Shown here: positions 40,741 to 51,393 of the stretch, in pieces
Numbering within the stretch: position 1 is the first letter of the stretch
Layout of the letters: the number at the start of each line of letters is the position of its first letter
Assembly: GCA_014218235.1 (NCBI GenBank)
Contig: CM024760.1
Coordinates: 65,846,961-65,910,960 of the forward strand
DNA length: 64,000 nucleotides
Direction of reading: 5' to 3'
From: Colocasia esculenta
Lineage: Eukaryota; Streptophyta; Magnoliopsida; Alismatales; Araceae
The notes under the pieces: generated by a model
Seen by the model: the letters and a program-made list of their open reading frames with translations, nothing else
Databases searched by the model: none
What the model was told of the DNA's origin: nothing
Translations under genes and position numbers: made by a program

Positions 40741-42385
40741 TTGGGATCGAGATGGAACTTAATTGTCCTAGAGGGGGGGTGAATAGGACTTCTTGTGCTT
40801 TTAAAAATCTATCTAAAAACTAGATAAGCAACACTAAATAGAGTCGTTAGTACTTAGTGTAGAGTGTGAGAAACAAGTGTAAACTTGGCAGAAACAATCA
40901 CACAAAATGCACAAGAGATTTTATCCTTGTTTGGCCCTTCCCACATGGAAGTCCTACATCTAGTCGCCAAGAAACCACTTGGGATTTCACTAAATAAGGG
41001 TACAGTCCCCCTTAAGGACATGCAACGCCCAGCCCCTGCTGGTCTTTTTCTCTTTCCAAGGCAAGAAGGCAGCCCACTTCTCTTACAGGTCAAGAAGCCA
41101 ACCTCCTGCTACAAACCCCAATGCGGTTCTGTTGTAACAAACCCCAACAAGGTTCTACTAACACTAACCCCAGCTAGGTTTTTCCCTTAAGGAAGTGCTA
41201 AGAACAATCCCTTAGCTAGATAGAAACTGCCAGCAACCCCACTTGCCTTCTCTTCACACAGGAAGAGGATTAATATTTACAGTCCTACAGCTGGATAGAA
41301 ATCTTTCTTAGAGAAGAAAAAATAGACTGAGAGTTGTACAAAAATGGACTCTAGCTCAAAAACTCTCAGCCGAAAGACTCTCCCCAAGTTTACAATAGCA
41401 GAACAGAGATAGTGAAGAGAGGGAAGGAGCTTGAAGCTTGAAGAATTCAGATGGTTGCTCGCACACTTCTTCTTTGGCTCGATCTCTTTCTTTCTACCTT
41501 TCGAGTGTATGTGGAGTTGAGGTTTCTCACTGGATGTACACTCTTTGAATGATTTTTCAAGAAAGCTCTCATCTCTTGTTTAAACTTCAACTTCTATATA
41601 TGAGCTTCAGAAATCTGCCCGTTTGAATTTGGCCATTGGAAGCTAGACATTGAAGGATGTCCGTTGGGAGGAGACTTTGATCTTCTTAGGTTTGTCCATC
41701 AAATCTATAGCTCTATGAGTCCCAACATCTTTAGGCTATATTTGTAGCTTCATGCTTGTGAGACAGCTTCAATAATACTTCTGCAGGTTCCATACCCAAG
41801 ACTGAAAGCTTGAGCAAGCTTCAGTGGGTGGCTGCACATCTGAAACAATATAAAAAGAGCATAGATACCTCCATACCTTGGAGATAGGTGAGATAGAAAT
41901 ACATAGTTTGAGGAAGTTCAGACGAAGATCAGAACATTTAAGAATGCACAGATAGGTGTATGGGGAATGCAAAAACTCTTCCTGAAAGTCATGGTGCTTC
42001 TGACAGTGGTAGGTATGTTCTGACAGATAGCCCATACATCTTATACTTATCAAGTATTAAAACATTAGTCCTTTTGTCAAATAGGAATAGACCTTAAACT
42101 TTTGACAGTGAGAAAGACACTAAGTATACAGATATTGTAGATCTCAAAAAGAAACATTTTAAATGAGATAGATATATAATATTTTTCTAGCCAAAAGATA
42201 TTTGAATTTTTATGATAGCAGAAAAATAATTATAAGTCTCACAAAAAATATTCTTATGTAAAAGGGATTCCAATATGAATAATGAAAACTTATGAAGAAA
42301 TCAAGATAATGATTTATTAAGTTCTATGTTAAATGACAGAAGCATAAAGATTATTTAAGTACAAGTATACATAAGTTGATATGAG

Positions 42386-42640
42386 AAACTTCGACTTTCA
42401 AGAAGTCAGAGTAAGAAATAGCAATACAACTATAATAGATAAAGAACTTCGACTTCAAAAGAAATACAGCTACTTTGACTTCATTGAAGTCAGAGTAAGG
42501 AAACAATGACTTTGACTTCGTGGGAAGTCGGAGTAAAGATCAAGCAGAATTCGACTTCAAAGAAGTCGGAGTAAAGATCAAGCAGAATTCGACTTCTAAG
42601 AAGTCGGAGTGAAAACAAGAAGATAGACTTCGACTGTAAA
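42386..42640. repeat. hairpin-type repeats ACTTCGACTTC...GAAGTCGGAGT in LTR-C
   Basis: At least six units; clearest at 42550-42573 and 42588-42611, with a 38 bp period between those two. Each unit is itself an inverted repeat. Confidence 0.75.
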
Positions 42641-42769
42641 GAAGTCGCAGTGAGAGACAATTGATGTTCAAAGAGAATCAGTGTGGAATGTAATCAATGT
42701 GAAATGTAATCGATGTTGTTCAAGCAGAGTTGATGTGGACTTCGAAAAAATCTGAGGAAACCAGCAGCT

Positions 42770-42796
42770 GTCGACAGAAATGTTGCATCTGTCGAC
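42770..42796. repeat. GTCGAC pair in LTR-C
   Basis: CTGTCGACAG at 42768-42777 and again at 42789-42798; GTCGAC starts 42770 and 42791 are 21 bp apart. A third site is at 42874. Confidence 0.8.
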
Positions 42797-43117
42797 AGCC
42801 CAGCCCCTGATTCAAAAATACAGTTCTGGAAGACACATATGCTGCAGTACCTTTCGGTAGCCGATGAGCATATGTCGACCGCCACTGTTCAAACATAGTG
42901 TTTATTAAATATATTCTTCTGTGATACTATTAGAGTGCATTTGAATATTATATATGCAGATGGTTATGCACTCATTGAATATTCAAACTTATATATGAAA
43001 TGCATGAGTTTTGTGATTAATACCAAAACATGATATGACATAAACATAAGATTTATTTAGTCATGAGTTTTAGTTATCACCAAAATATGAGCTAAGCAAA
43101 AGAGTGGTTGAACAACA

Positions 43118-44166
43118 GGGTGGTGCTCCACTTCAAATGAAGGCACAAAAGGTGTGAAGCTGGGAATATCTTCATCTTGAGCCACTCTCTTGCTCCTTAG
43201 ATCTCTCAGAACTTGATTTATAGTATCATCCATAATGTTTTGCCCTTGAGATGGGACAGGAGCATGAATTGCTTCTAGTTCAACCTACTAGTGCTTCTAC
43301 TCTGATTTCCTCACTTCTAATCTGAGGAGGCTGTATGTCAGAACTGAGGAGCTCTATGCCTCAACTGGAAATTCTTCATGAGTGCACTTAGGGATAGAGT
43401 CCTTAACCCAAACATTTTGTGCCTTATCTTCCAAAATATAGTGGCTTCTCCTCAGAGTGGAGAGGACAATCTTCTCTTTTACTGATGTGGAGATTTCATC
43501 ATTCAATTCCACATAAAACTACCTAAAAATGAGGGTCAACAGAAATCCATAGGGGAGACTCCTGTTAATTCTTACAACATGCCAACCTTTCAAAAATTAT
43601 GGAAGGCAAGTTGACCCTGTGCCTCTGTATATCCCAAAAAAGTAAAATGCCGTCTCTACTAGTGATGGAGGAGTGTGTACAAACTCTGGAAGTGATAATG
43701 TTGGTGATGATTGAGTGGACGATTCTCTTCTCTGCCGATAGCTCATTGACTAGGAGCCATTTCTTATAGACAGACCGCAAACTCCTTATAATGCCTAATC
43801 TTTGCCTTTCTAAGGGTACAACTTCGCTGATCTTATGACCGGAGATAGGGCAACCCAAAATATCTACAAGCAAATCCTCAAAAACTATGACTATTGTACC
43901 CTTAACTGAGCTTGTTACTGAACCTTCAGCTGTGACATGGAGGGACTGGTAGAAAGCCTTCAGAGCGCCTCAAACGTTGGTTCACAAATCTGACATAGCT
44001 TCGACCATCCCATCGTTGCTAGGGTTTCCTCTACCTAGACTAGCCTACCATATAACTGACCGCAATCTACTACCTTTCCAGGGCAGATGGAGGCCTTGGC
44101 TGATGACAACCGTTGGAACTATTCAGTGGTGAACAAGGTTCCTTCCAGAGCCCTAAATGATGCCAT
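43118..44166 (-). pseudogene. SIRE-E env-like / putative plant transposon protein gene, N-terminal part
   Basis: The start is ATG 44166-44164 (MASFRALEGTLFTTE). Then VDCGQLYGRLV, VEETLATMGWSKLCQICEP, AFYQSLHVTAEGSV, SSVKGTIVIVFEDLLVDILG, and 43873-43565 in one frame (VPLERQRLGIIRSL, EKRIVHSIITNIITSR, LLFWDIQRHRVNLPSIIFER). This matches the domain seen in copia-1 (VREFYKNLTCTDEGYESKVKG) and SIRE-A/B (INLP motif). Stops at several positions and one or more frameshifts. The frame reaches HHP at 43118, where LTR-C interrupts it. Confidence 0.7.
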
Positions 44167-44294
44167 CTAGACAAGAGCAAAGAAAGAAACTAAGAGGGAT
44201 GATAGAGGAGATGTTGAAAAGGTTCACAGAGGGTAAAGATCCTACCTTTCTTCATGAAAATGGAGAGATTTTGTAGAGGCTTCAAAGATAGTTC

Positions 44295-45869
44295 TGTCAC
44301 GCCCCGTCAATTTAGCAGCGGAATAAATCGGAGAGACGTGAGCAAAGTACATAGTAGAGTAAAATGTACAACAGTTGAGTGATTCAGAGCATCTAATTAA
44401 AATAAACTCTTCATTTCATTATAAAATCACTAAGACTATTACAACCACTAATTCGGAGCCAATATGTAGGGCTCAATGACATCATTACATACGAAGAGAA
44501 AGTCTAAAGTAATAACTACTAGACTCCAATTGTGCTTGGGTAACTTCGTCATTTGACTCTGGGTTGCTCATCACTCAGGTCCTGTCCCATTGGTGTGTAC
44601 AACGTCATCGTCTATCTTACTTGAGACACAATAACAAATAACAAAGGGTGAGCGATAACACTTGGTAGGACTTAAATCTCGTGAATGAAGCAGGCTTTAA
44701 ATAATTAGTGCTTTAAAAGGCAGAGTAAAAAATGATAGTGCGAGTCATGTACAGTCTAGAAGGTAATAGCACAAGTAGCATGGTTCAGATTCCAGATGAA
44801 TCAAGTATAAGACGATGATTAAAGTCAAGTCATGATAGAAACGATAACAACATGATGGCAAATAACGTCAACGTCAAGCAATAGCAAGCAACATGTATAG
44901 CAAGGAGAGAGAATATAGTTGGCCATATAGAGAGTAAATTGTACCTTTATTGATTTTCTTATCAATCGAAATAGTATAGCACTTTTGATTAACTTCCGTC
45001 AATCGAGATAGTAATGGCACTTTGGTTATCCGTAGATAGCCGAGAGAGAATATAGCACTTTTGTCGTCAATAGACAATGAGAGAATATAGAACCTTGTTT
45101 TGTCAAAGACATCGAGAGAATATAGCACTTTGTGTTGATTCTCTTACATTAATCTTGATAGTATAGCACATGGATGTAATGTCGACATCCTGATCATTTA
45201 ACTCCCACGAGCAAATGGCACTTTCGGGTGCTCTCCTTAGGACCAGATCGGGCCCTATTGTGCTGGCATTGGTTATGTTGTTTATCTTTAGACAATCAGT
45301 CAATGGCCAATATATACTACCAAGAAATAGATAAGAGTACTAGATGAATAGACGAGATAGTAGAGTGAACGTGAATAGATGAGGGAGTAGAGTATAGATG
45401 AGAGCTAAGGGACAATGCACGTAACACGTCGAGTAAACAGGCGATAGTAATAGTTGCACAACACGTGCACTTGGTGTTGGCAGTCAGGTGGAACTCACGA
45501 CCCTTCCACTGGCCATGTTAAGCACAGGTCTAGAGGTCCGGCATGATTCAAGATAAGAGCAAACTTCTAATAGCTGTTTGGATCATGTTGATCTTTAAAG
45601 GGTATCATAGATGTTAGGGTACAACCAGCTCGTCGACCATGTGGAAATCCATGGACAGAGAAGACTTACGGAGGCCTTGAACAAAGATTCACTAGTCCGG
45701 CAGAAGGAGTATCCGACAAAGAGTTCATCCAAGTCAAGAGAGAGTGTGTATATAGAAACAAGTGCTCGACGTTCTAGAGAAATTCTAGAATAGTGGAGCA
45801 TCGATAACGGTATTCCCAAAACAATGCGAGAAATGACGACAAGTCTGTAAGGTTGCGGAATTCCCTATA
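44295..45869 (+). repeat. gypsy LTR fragment, rightward-facing (TGTCACGCCCCG end at 44295)
   Basis: Begins TGTCACGCCCCGTCAATTTA. Related by blocks to the reverse complement of 36089-37332. Its right end is cut by the SIRE-B LTR at 45870, so SIRE-B inserted into it. No coding region. Confidence 0.68.
44880..45180 (+). repeat. degenerate GAGAGAATATAGCACTTT repeats
   Basis: Five or more imperfect units of about 55-65 bp, each around (G)AGAGAATATAGCACTTT followed by a short inverted repeat such as TTGATTTTCTTATCAATC. The related left fragment has the same repeats in inverse orientation. Confidence 0.6.
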
Positions 45870-46580
45870 TGGTAATCTAGAAGGGGGGTTGAATAGATTA
45901 CTGTCAATTAAAAAGTTCTTACCACCTTCTTTTCAAGAAGACACAAACTGTGAAAACTGTAACAGAGTTTAAGCTAAATTTTCATGTGTGTAACTTGACA
46001 ATAGATAGAGAAACAATCTATCAGACGTGTGTAGAGACACCGTGCCTACCAAACATCTAACGTAGAAATGTTCAAACCATAGGACACAACGTTTTACGTG
46101 GTTCGGAGTACACAACTTGTGTATCCTACGTCCACAGTCCACACACACACGCAGAAAAGACTGCTTATGGGCTAGTTCAACGACTACAACTCACACACAC
46201 GAGTTGTCTAATGTGAAACCACGATCAGAACAACACAAGCCACGTGAATCAAGCACAAGGACTGCTTCAGACACAACCACACACACACGGATATGTAAAA
46301 ACTAAAACAGGGAAGAGTTCTGAGTTGAAACACAAATCCTGATTAAGAACTCTTCTGATGAACGTCTAGATGGACTTCAAGCTTCGTCTTGAGGGACACA
46401 ACTTGATGGAGAGTCTTGAATCCACGACGATCAGACTTCAATATTGCTGGATCAACAGTTGGTTCAATCTCTGAACAGCAGGGTGAAGCAGAGCAGTAGC
46501 AGCAACACCTCTAGTTCATGGACTTTCTCTAGGGTTTTTGGTGGAGGCTGCTTAAGTACGAGATTACCTTCAAAAGATAG

Positions 46581-46588
46581 CTTATATA
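46581..46588 (-). promoter_or_regulatory. TATA box of SIRE-B LTR
   Basis: The minus strand reads ACTATATAAGC. It is about 90 bp downstream (sense) of the nearest GTCGAC site at 46678. Confidence 0.6.
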
Positions 46589-46677
46589 GTGGTGTCCATA
46601 TATGGAGAGATGTAGTAGTTGGAACCACCATGTTTGGCAACTTAAAAACTTTCCGTATCTGAATGTTTTCTTCGTCT

Positions 46678-46861
46678 GTCGACAGCATTGGGTGCTCCTA
46701 TCGACAGGTGCTGACAGGCAGAGGACTGAGAGTTCGGGAGACAGTTTCCTGTCAGTGGCTGACAACAGGCGACACTGGTGCTATCGACAAGCACTCCTGT
46801 CCTGAGGTATGGCTTTCTGGCCTGTTTGTAGCTGTCGACAGGGGCCTTTCTGGCTGTCGAT
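46678..46861. repeat. GTCGAC-type array, SIRE-B LTR
   Basis: Starts 46678 (GTCGAC) and 46700 (ATCGAC), spacing 22; 46834 (GTCGAC) and 46856 (GTCGAT), spacing 22. A degenerate middle group (46750-46790) contains ATCGAC at 46783. Confidence 0.7.
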
Positions 46862-47159
46862 AGGTACCTATTTTTCTTGCTTTTCTTGATCTTTTGAACC
46901 TTGTTTTGGTACATGTCTTGCATAGTATCTCACCTATATAAAAGAACTTAGTTAGAGAGATATAATGACATATAAATGATCAATTAACATGTTTGTTTCA
47001 TTTGCATTCCAAGAGTCATTATCATCAAGTTTCATTACTTAACATTCATCAATTTTGTCCATGAAATGTTCATGCTCATCATCAAAAATAAAGATGTGAC
47101 TTGTTGGCTTAGCACTCTCATTAAGCATTCAACATATGAGAACTCAACATTCTCCCCCT

Positions 47160-47285
47160 TTTTGATGATGACAAAATTTTCAAATTGATCCACAATTTTT
47201 CAACAATTTTAAATTCATTTCTCAATTGATTTTTCCATGTATTGCATGTATTACTCAATTGATTTCTCCCCCTTTTGACAACATC
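47160..47285 (-). promoter_or_regulatory. two polypurine tracts of SIRE-B
   Basis: Plus-strand TTCTCCCCCTTTTTGATGATG directly beside the LTR (47160-47180) and TTTCTCCCCCTTTTGACAAC at 47263-47282. Confidence 0.8.
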
Positions 47286-47473
47286 CAAAAAAGGCATTCT
47301 ATTGCATAAATCAATGTACCAGGAAGAGAAATTGTGCTTTCACTAAAGGGTAGGCATTACACAATAGCATATTGGAGAACATGACAAAATGCAAATCAAG
47401 TAAACAACATGACTCTAAAAGCAAGGTACAACAGCAAGACTTGGACCAAAAACATGTAAGACACCTAGACCCT

Positions 47474-48716
47474 TTAAGCATCATCAGGACCAGGGGGGCA
47501 GGGGCCTGACGATTCTCTTGAACATGGTTGGAGAGCCTAGTTAACTTGAGCTGGAGCTGAACATGGGAGTCAGCCAGTGCCTTCAGACTTGTGTCTACTA
47601 TGTCCAACCGGTCATTCAGTGTGGCAAAGCCGGTGGTTATCTAAACTTGCAACTAAGCAAGGAGTTCTCTGATGGAGGGCGTAGTAGCAATGTCACCAGC
47701 TGCTATGCGATCACCATCTCCCGGAGCATCGAATGGCTCTGACTGAGAGTCTTCAGCATCTTGCTCTTCATCTCCGTCTTCATCTTCATCTTCTTCTTCA
47801 TCTTCACCATCACCCATAGCTACAGACGGTCCCTTACCCTTGAGGTCACGGGTCACAACGCCATCTACCATCTTGTAGCCCATCCGCTGTGCAGCAGTGA
47901 GGTCATAGGAGCTACGAGACTTAAGGGCAGTCATCTCTTCTTTTGGAATAGGGATATCAAGGAACAAGAAGAGGGAGTGAGCTGACATGCGTAAGGCATG
48001 GACCTCTTTGAGCTACGAAGGCAAATGCGGAGGGTGGAGACCATGAGTTGTGGTAGGTTGATGGGTTTACATTTCAAGAATGCATGAAATAAGGACTTGT
48101 GAACTGCAGTCTGAAGTTCGCGACTGCCATCTTTTGGAACGATGATGGTGGTGAATATGTGGTGGATGAGACGATGAAGTGGAGGGTAGGAGTTAGCATT
48201 CAGTTGCTTACGATCTTTGGGGTCGTAATGCTGCAAAGTTATGAGTTGATGATACTCTTCTGGGGTGGGATGATGAGACATAATATCAATCCCAGTGTTG
48301 GGGATTTGCAAGGAGACAGAGAAAAGATTAGGGGAAATTCGAAAGGAAGTCCCCTTGACTCTGGAATAGAGATCACCTGCTGCAGTCTGGCAGAGGTTGT
48401 TGAAGAACTCCGTCACAGTAGTGGGTGAATACTGCTTGTGATTATAGCAAAATGGAGACCAGCCTTGGATGTCGAAGAGAGGCTGCAGTCCTAGAAATAG
48501 GACTTCCAAAGAGACAAAGTCGACATATCGGGGCTGCACGAACTTCGTGAAGGTGCCATGGACTTCGAGGAGTTGAAGGTTGGGAGGGATGATGAGCTCT
48601 GGCCGACGATCTTCCCGATGTTTCGTCCGGCACTCGGCGGGTGCCCTGGAGCCCTGTCTGGCTTCGGGAGACCGAGGACGACGACAGGAGGCCATCTTCT
48701 TGGCCGGTGGAGCCAT
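47474..48716 (-). pseudogene. env-like / putative plant transposon protein gene of SIRE-B, broken
   Basis: The start is ATG 48716-48714 (MAPPAKKMASCRRPRS). One frame runs to about 47931: FTKFVQPRYVDFVSLEVLF, YSPTTVTEFFNNL, DLYSRVKGTSF, YHQLITLQHYDPKDRKQLNA, LHRLIHHIFTTIIVPKDGSR, FLKCKPINLPQLM. It then shifts to another frame (47988-47653: LKSRSSYDLTAAQRMGYKM, then an acidic EDEEEDEDEDGDEE stretch), then a coiled coil (VDTSLKALADSHVQLQLKL) and a stop at 47474. About 414 codons. It is the best preserved of the four env-like copies. No membrane span. Confidence 0.78.
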
Positions 48717-48889
48717 CTGAAGTTGTATCTCGAAGTAGATGGTGACGGGAGAGAGAAAGAAGATAGAGGGAGGAAGGAAACGCAAAGGACTGGGTGTTCT
48801 CCTCTGTCACCCTAGGAAAGGAAGGGTTTTGGGAGAAGGAGGGAAGAAAAGTTTTTGGAAGTGGGAAAGGGTGGAAGGGGACGTGGAAA

Positions 48890-49019
48890 CCTTTTATAGA
48901 AGTTACGTGAGAATTTGAAAGGTTGGGTCCCACGCAATCCGTCGTAAATCGATACCCGGTGGGCTTCCAAACAAGGGTCTGCCGCCGGCTGTCGACAGGA
49001 GGCTTGGGGCCCTGTCGAC
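48890..49019 (-). promoter_or_regulatory. putative internal promoter of SIRE-B env-like gene: GTCGAC pair plus TATA box
   Basis: GTCGAC at 49014-49019 and 48991-48996 (spacing 23). TATAAAAGG on the minus strand at 48898-48890. Distances array-to-TATA about 92 bp, TATA-to-ATG about 180 bp; SIRE-A has 90 and about 185. Confidence 0.5.
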
Positions 49020-50040
49020 ACTTGCAGAAGTGTGCCAGTGAAGGAATTTTGTCAAATTTTCAAGGCATTTGAGCATCAAACGTGTATATAAGATGGAAAA
49101 TGGGTAAAATCAAATTATAAAATGCCATAGCCACACATATTTTGGACACATCAAGAATCTACAATGGTTGTGAAATAATATTCCCCGATTCTCAAGTGAC
49201 AATAACAAGAATCCATTAAACAAAAACATGTGTTGATAAAAAGACCCTTTTGAATAATATCATTTGCAAGAGACCATTTTCCTTAGTTGGTAACGTACAC
49301 AAGATTAATGCGGTGTATGTCTACATGGTTAGTTAAATAAAAACCACTTAATGGCCTTGGCAGGACAAATTGGGAGGCTACACTCTATTTCTTCTAAATT
49401 TTTTTTTATTTGAAGCATAAGAGAAATAGTGGTAATTTGGATCACTTGACCTTTTTATGTGAAGATAGACATTTTTGGTGCCCGTATCCCCAGTTACTCG
49501 GTTGAGTGACCATCAAACCATTTTACAGAGTTAATGAGTAAGTCGTTTGATGCGAAGCTAGACATTTGTGATGCATGTATCCCCGGTTACTTAGCAATAC
49601 TCAACATTGCTCTGCCTTTTTTTTTAATGAATACTTTGTGTTTTGTTTTGAAATAGGTAGCTTTTCTCCCTTAATTTTGATTGATTTTTCCTTTTACATG
49701 TTTAAAATCAAGTTCAAGAAGTAGAAGGAGTTTAAAAACCAATGAAAGACATAACCCTCAATGACCTAGTAACTAATCACATGACTTTTGAAAAATGATA
49801 TTTTACAAATTAGTTATTCAAGTGAGTTAATCTAAGCTCATGTGATTTTGTTTGATGTGCTCAAGTTAATGCAACTTAGACTCATAAAGAATAGTATGTC
49901 AAAATCATTGTGATTTAGACAATATCTTTGATATCATGTGGATAGGATAAGTTATAATGATGGCATTTCCCATTTTTCACCTTAAATACTTTCAATAAGT
50001 ATGCTCATGAAGAATTGTGGACCAAAGAGTGAAGTATTTG
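49020..50040. other. pol-env spacer of SIRE-B, no gene seen
   Basis: AT-rich. Two similar 60 bp stretches near 49440-49510 and 49540-49600 (…CCCCAGTTACTCGG and CCCCGGTTACTTAG) match the copia-1 spacer near 4980. No ORF of interest. Confidence 0.5.
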
Positions 50041-50057
50041 AATAAACTGATCAATCT

Positions 50058-50240
50058 GTCGACAGCCATTAGGGGCCTGTCGACAGTTGCTTACAGGGCT
50101 GAAGGATGAAGGCTCTGGAGGGGTGTTCCTATCGACAGGCGATGGAGGGCTGTCGAAAGGTACTGACAGACTGACAAAAGGTGATTTCGGGTGGACTAAA
50201 GCTATCAATGGCTGTCGACAGCAGCTTGGGGGCTATCGAC
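50058..50240. repeat. second GTCGAC-type array upstream in SIRE-B
   Basis: Starts 50058/50079 (GTCGAC, GTCGAC; 21 bp), 50131/50152 (ATCGAC, GTCGAA; 21 bp), 50214/50235 (GTCGAC, ATCGAC; 21 bp). Next to the LINE fragment; the identity of the surrounding 200 bp is unclear. Confidence 0.75.
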
Positions 50241-50336
50241 AGGGACTTCAGAAAAATATTTTTGAAGGCAGAAATGAGAGAAATTATTGAATGTTCATTC
50301 AAGGGAAGTAAGGCAATGGCCATTACCCTTGATGAC

Positions 50337-51393
50337 CTACACCAAGACCAGGGAATCAGATTCAATATAGAACTCTCTAATGCCCCTTGAATGGCACAAT
50401 GATACTCCATCCCGCAGGGCAAGCGCCTCAGCCTCAAGGCTAGAAAGAACGTCATAGTAACGTGCAGCAAACACAAAGATAATGTCCCAAGATTCATTCG
50501 TAGAATGCGCCACCAGCTGCAATACCAGTGCCTACTTGGTAGGCGCCATCTACATTGAGTTTAAGTCGCCCAGGTGGAGGTAGAATCCATTTGACAATCC
50601 TTGGGATGGGGGCAGCACGCACTGGAAAGAAGATTCCCCAAGGCATAAGAAACTGCATGTGTGCGGATGATAAATTATTGCTCTGGAGGGTATAGACTAC
50701 AAGAGAATCACGAATAGCCATCATAACTTTATAAATAATCTGCCAGGCCGACATTGCCTGAGTATCAAAACGAGCTTTATTTTAGCTGCACCATATTTCA
50801 CAAACAGCAACCAGAACATATATCTAGCCAACCGTCCCCAGGAAGTAGAGCAATGAAGACCAGAAATAAACTGTAGGATGCCATGCGCAGTACGAAGAAC
50901 GCTTCTATTACTGAAATTTAAAAACCCATGCAATGTGTCCCAGACTTCCAATGCTACGTCTCCATAGATAAATAGATGGGTAGGAGTCTCAGTTTTTGGT
51001 ACACAACAGCAGGAACATTTGGAGCAAAGAGGAATCCCACAGCTAGAAAAAACATCATCGGTAGGAACGCAACCACACGTCGACCACCAGGCAAATATGG
51101 ACCATTTAGTGGTACCTGGGAATTCCACAACTTAGACCAACTAGATGTTGAAGCACTTTGGATGATATGCCGAACAGACTGAGTGGAGAAATCGCCATGT
51201 GGAATTAGACTCCAAATCCATCTGTCCTCACCTCCAGGATTGGCGATAGCTTATCGGACAGTAGAGGGCAGACAATAGCACCGGGCAATGGACATTTGAT
51301 AGCCAGATGGATCGCTAGTTGCCTATTGAAGGGAGCACATCTTATCTGATAGATTTAACCATACATCATCTAGCAAATAAGACCTGAGAGTTG
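50337..51393 (-). pseudogene. LINE (L1-type) ORF2 C-terminus: zinc-binding domain and RNase H, broken
   Basis: The minus strand from 51385 reads SYLLDDVWLNLSDKMC, then EDRWIWSLIPHGDFSTQSV, WSKLWNSQVP, FAWWSTCGCVPTDDVFSSCG, and a Cys-rich end ETPTHLFI (the zinc-binding domain at the end of plant LINE RT). Next KWILPPPGRLKLNVDGAY, GTGIAAGGAF, and after a shift YDVLSSLEAEALALRDGV, FYIESDSLVLV, an RNase H-like domain with Asp-Glu-Asp. RT itself is absent because SIRE-D starts at 51394. No poly(A) tail is evident at the 50300 side. Confidence 0.75.

Larger units (their letters stand above)
40741..43117 (-). repeat. LTR-C: solo Sirevirus LTR inside the SIRE-E env-like gene
   Basis: About 2.4 kb from (TG)TTGGGATCGAGATGG to TTGAACAACA. 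The env-like reading frame stops at its right edge and resumes at its left edge, and neither primer site nor purine tract adjoins it, so it is a solo LTR left by recombination. It shares CTAGAGGGGGGGTGAATAGG, the TCCTACATC block and GGTACAGTCCCCC with LTR-D. It carries hairpin repeats (42386-42640) and a GTCGAC pair. Confidence 0.75.
38386..44294 (-). mobile_element. SIRE-E interior: 3' part of a Sirevirus-like element, with solo LTR-C inside
   Basis: Order on the minus strand: env-like gene (44166 to 43118, then 40740 to about 40300), second ORF (40257 to 38802), purine tract (38412-38386), LTR remnant (38385-37333). The upstream end is cut by a gypsy LTR at 44295; pol is absent from the window. 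Confidence 0.7.
45870..47159 (-). repeat. SIRE-B 3' LTR
   Basis: Plus-strand borders TGGTAATCTAGAAGGGGGG and AGAACTCAACA; sense TGTTGAGTTCTC...TTACCA, 1290 bp. Same family as the SIRE-A LTR. Has a CTGTCGACAG-type array, TATA-like box and the conserved block at 46082-46145. Confidence 0.82.
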
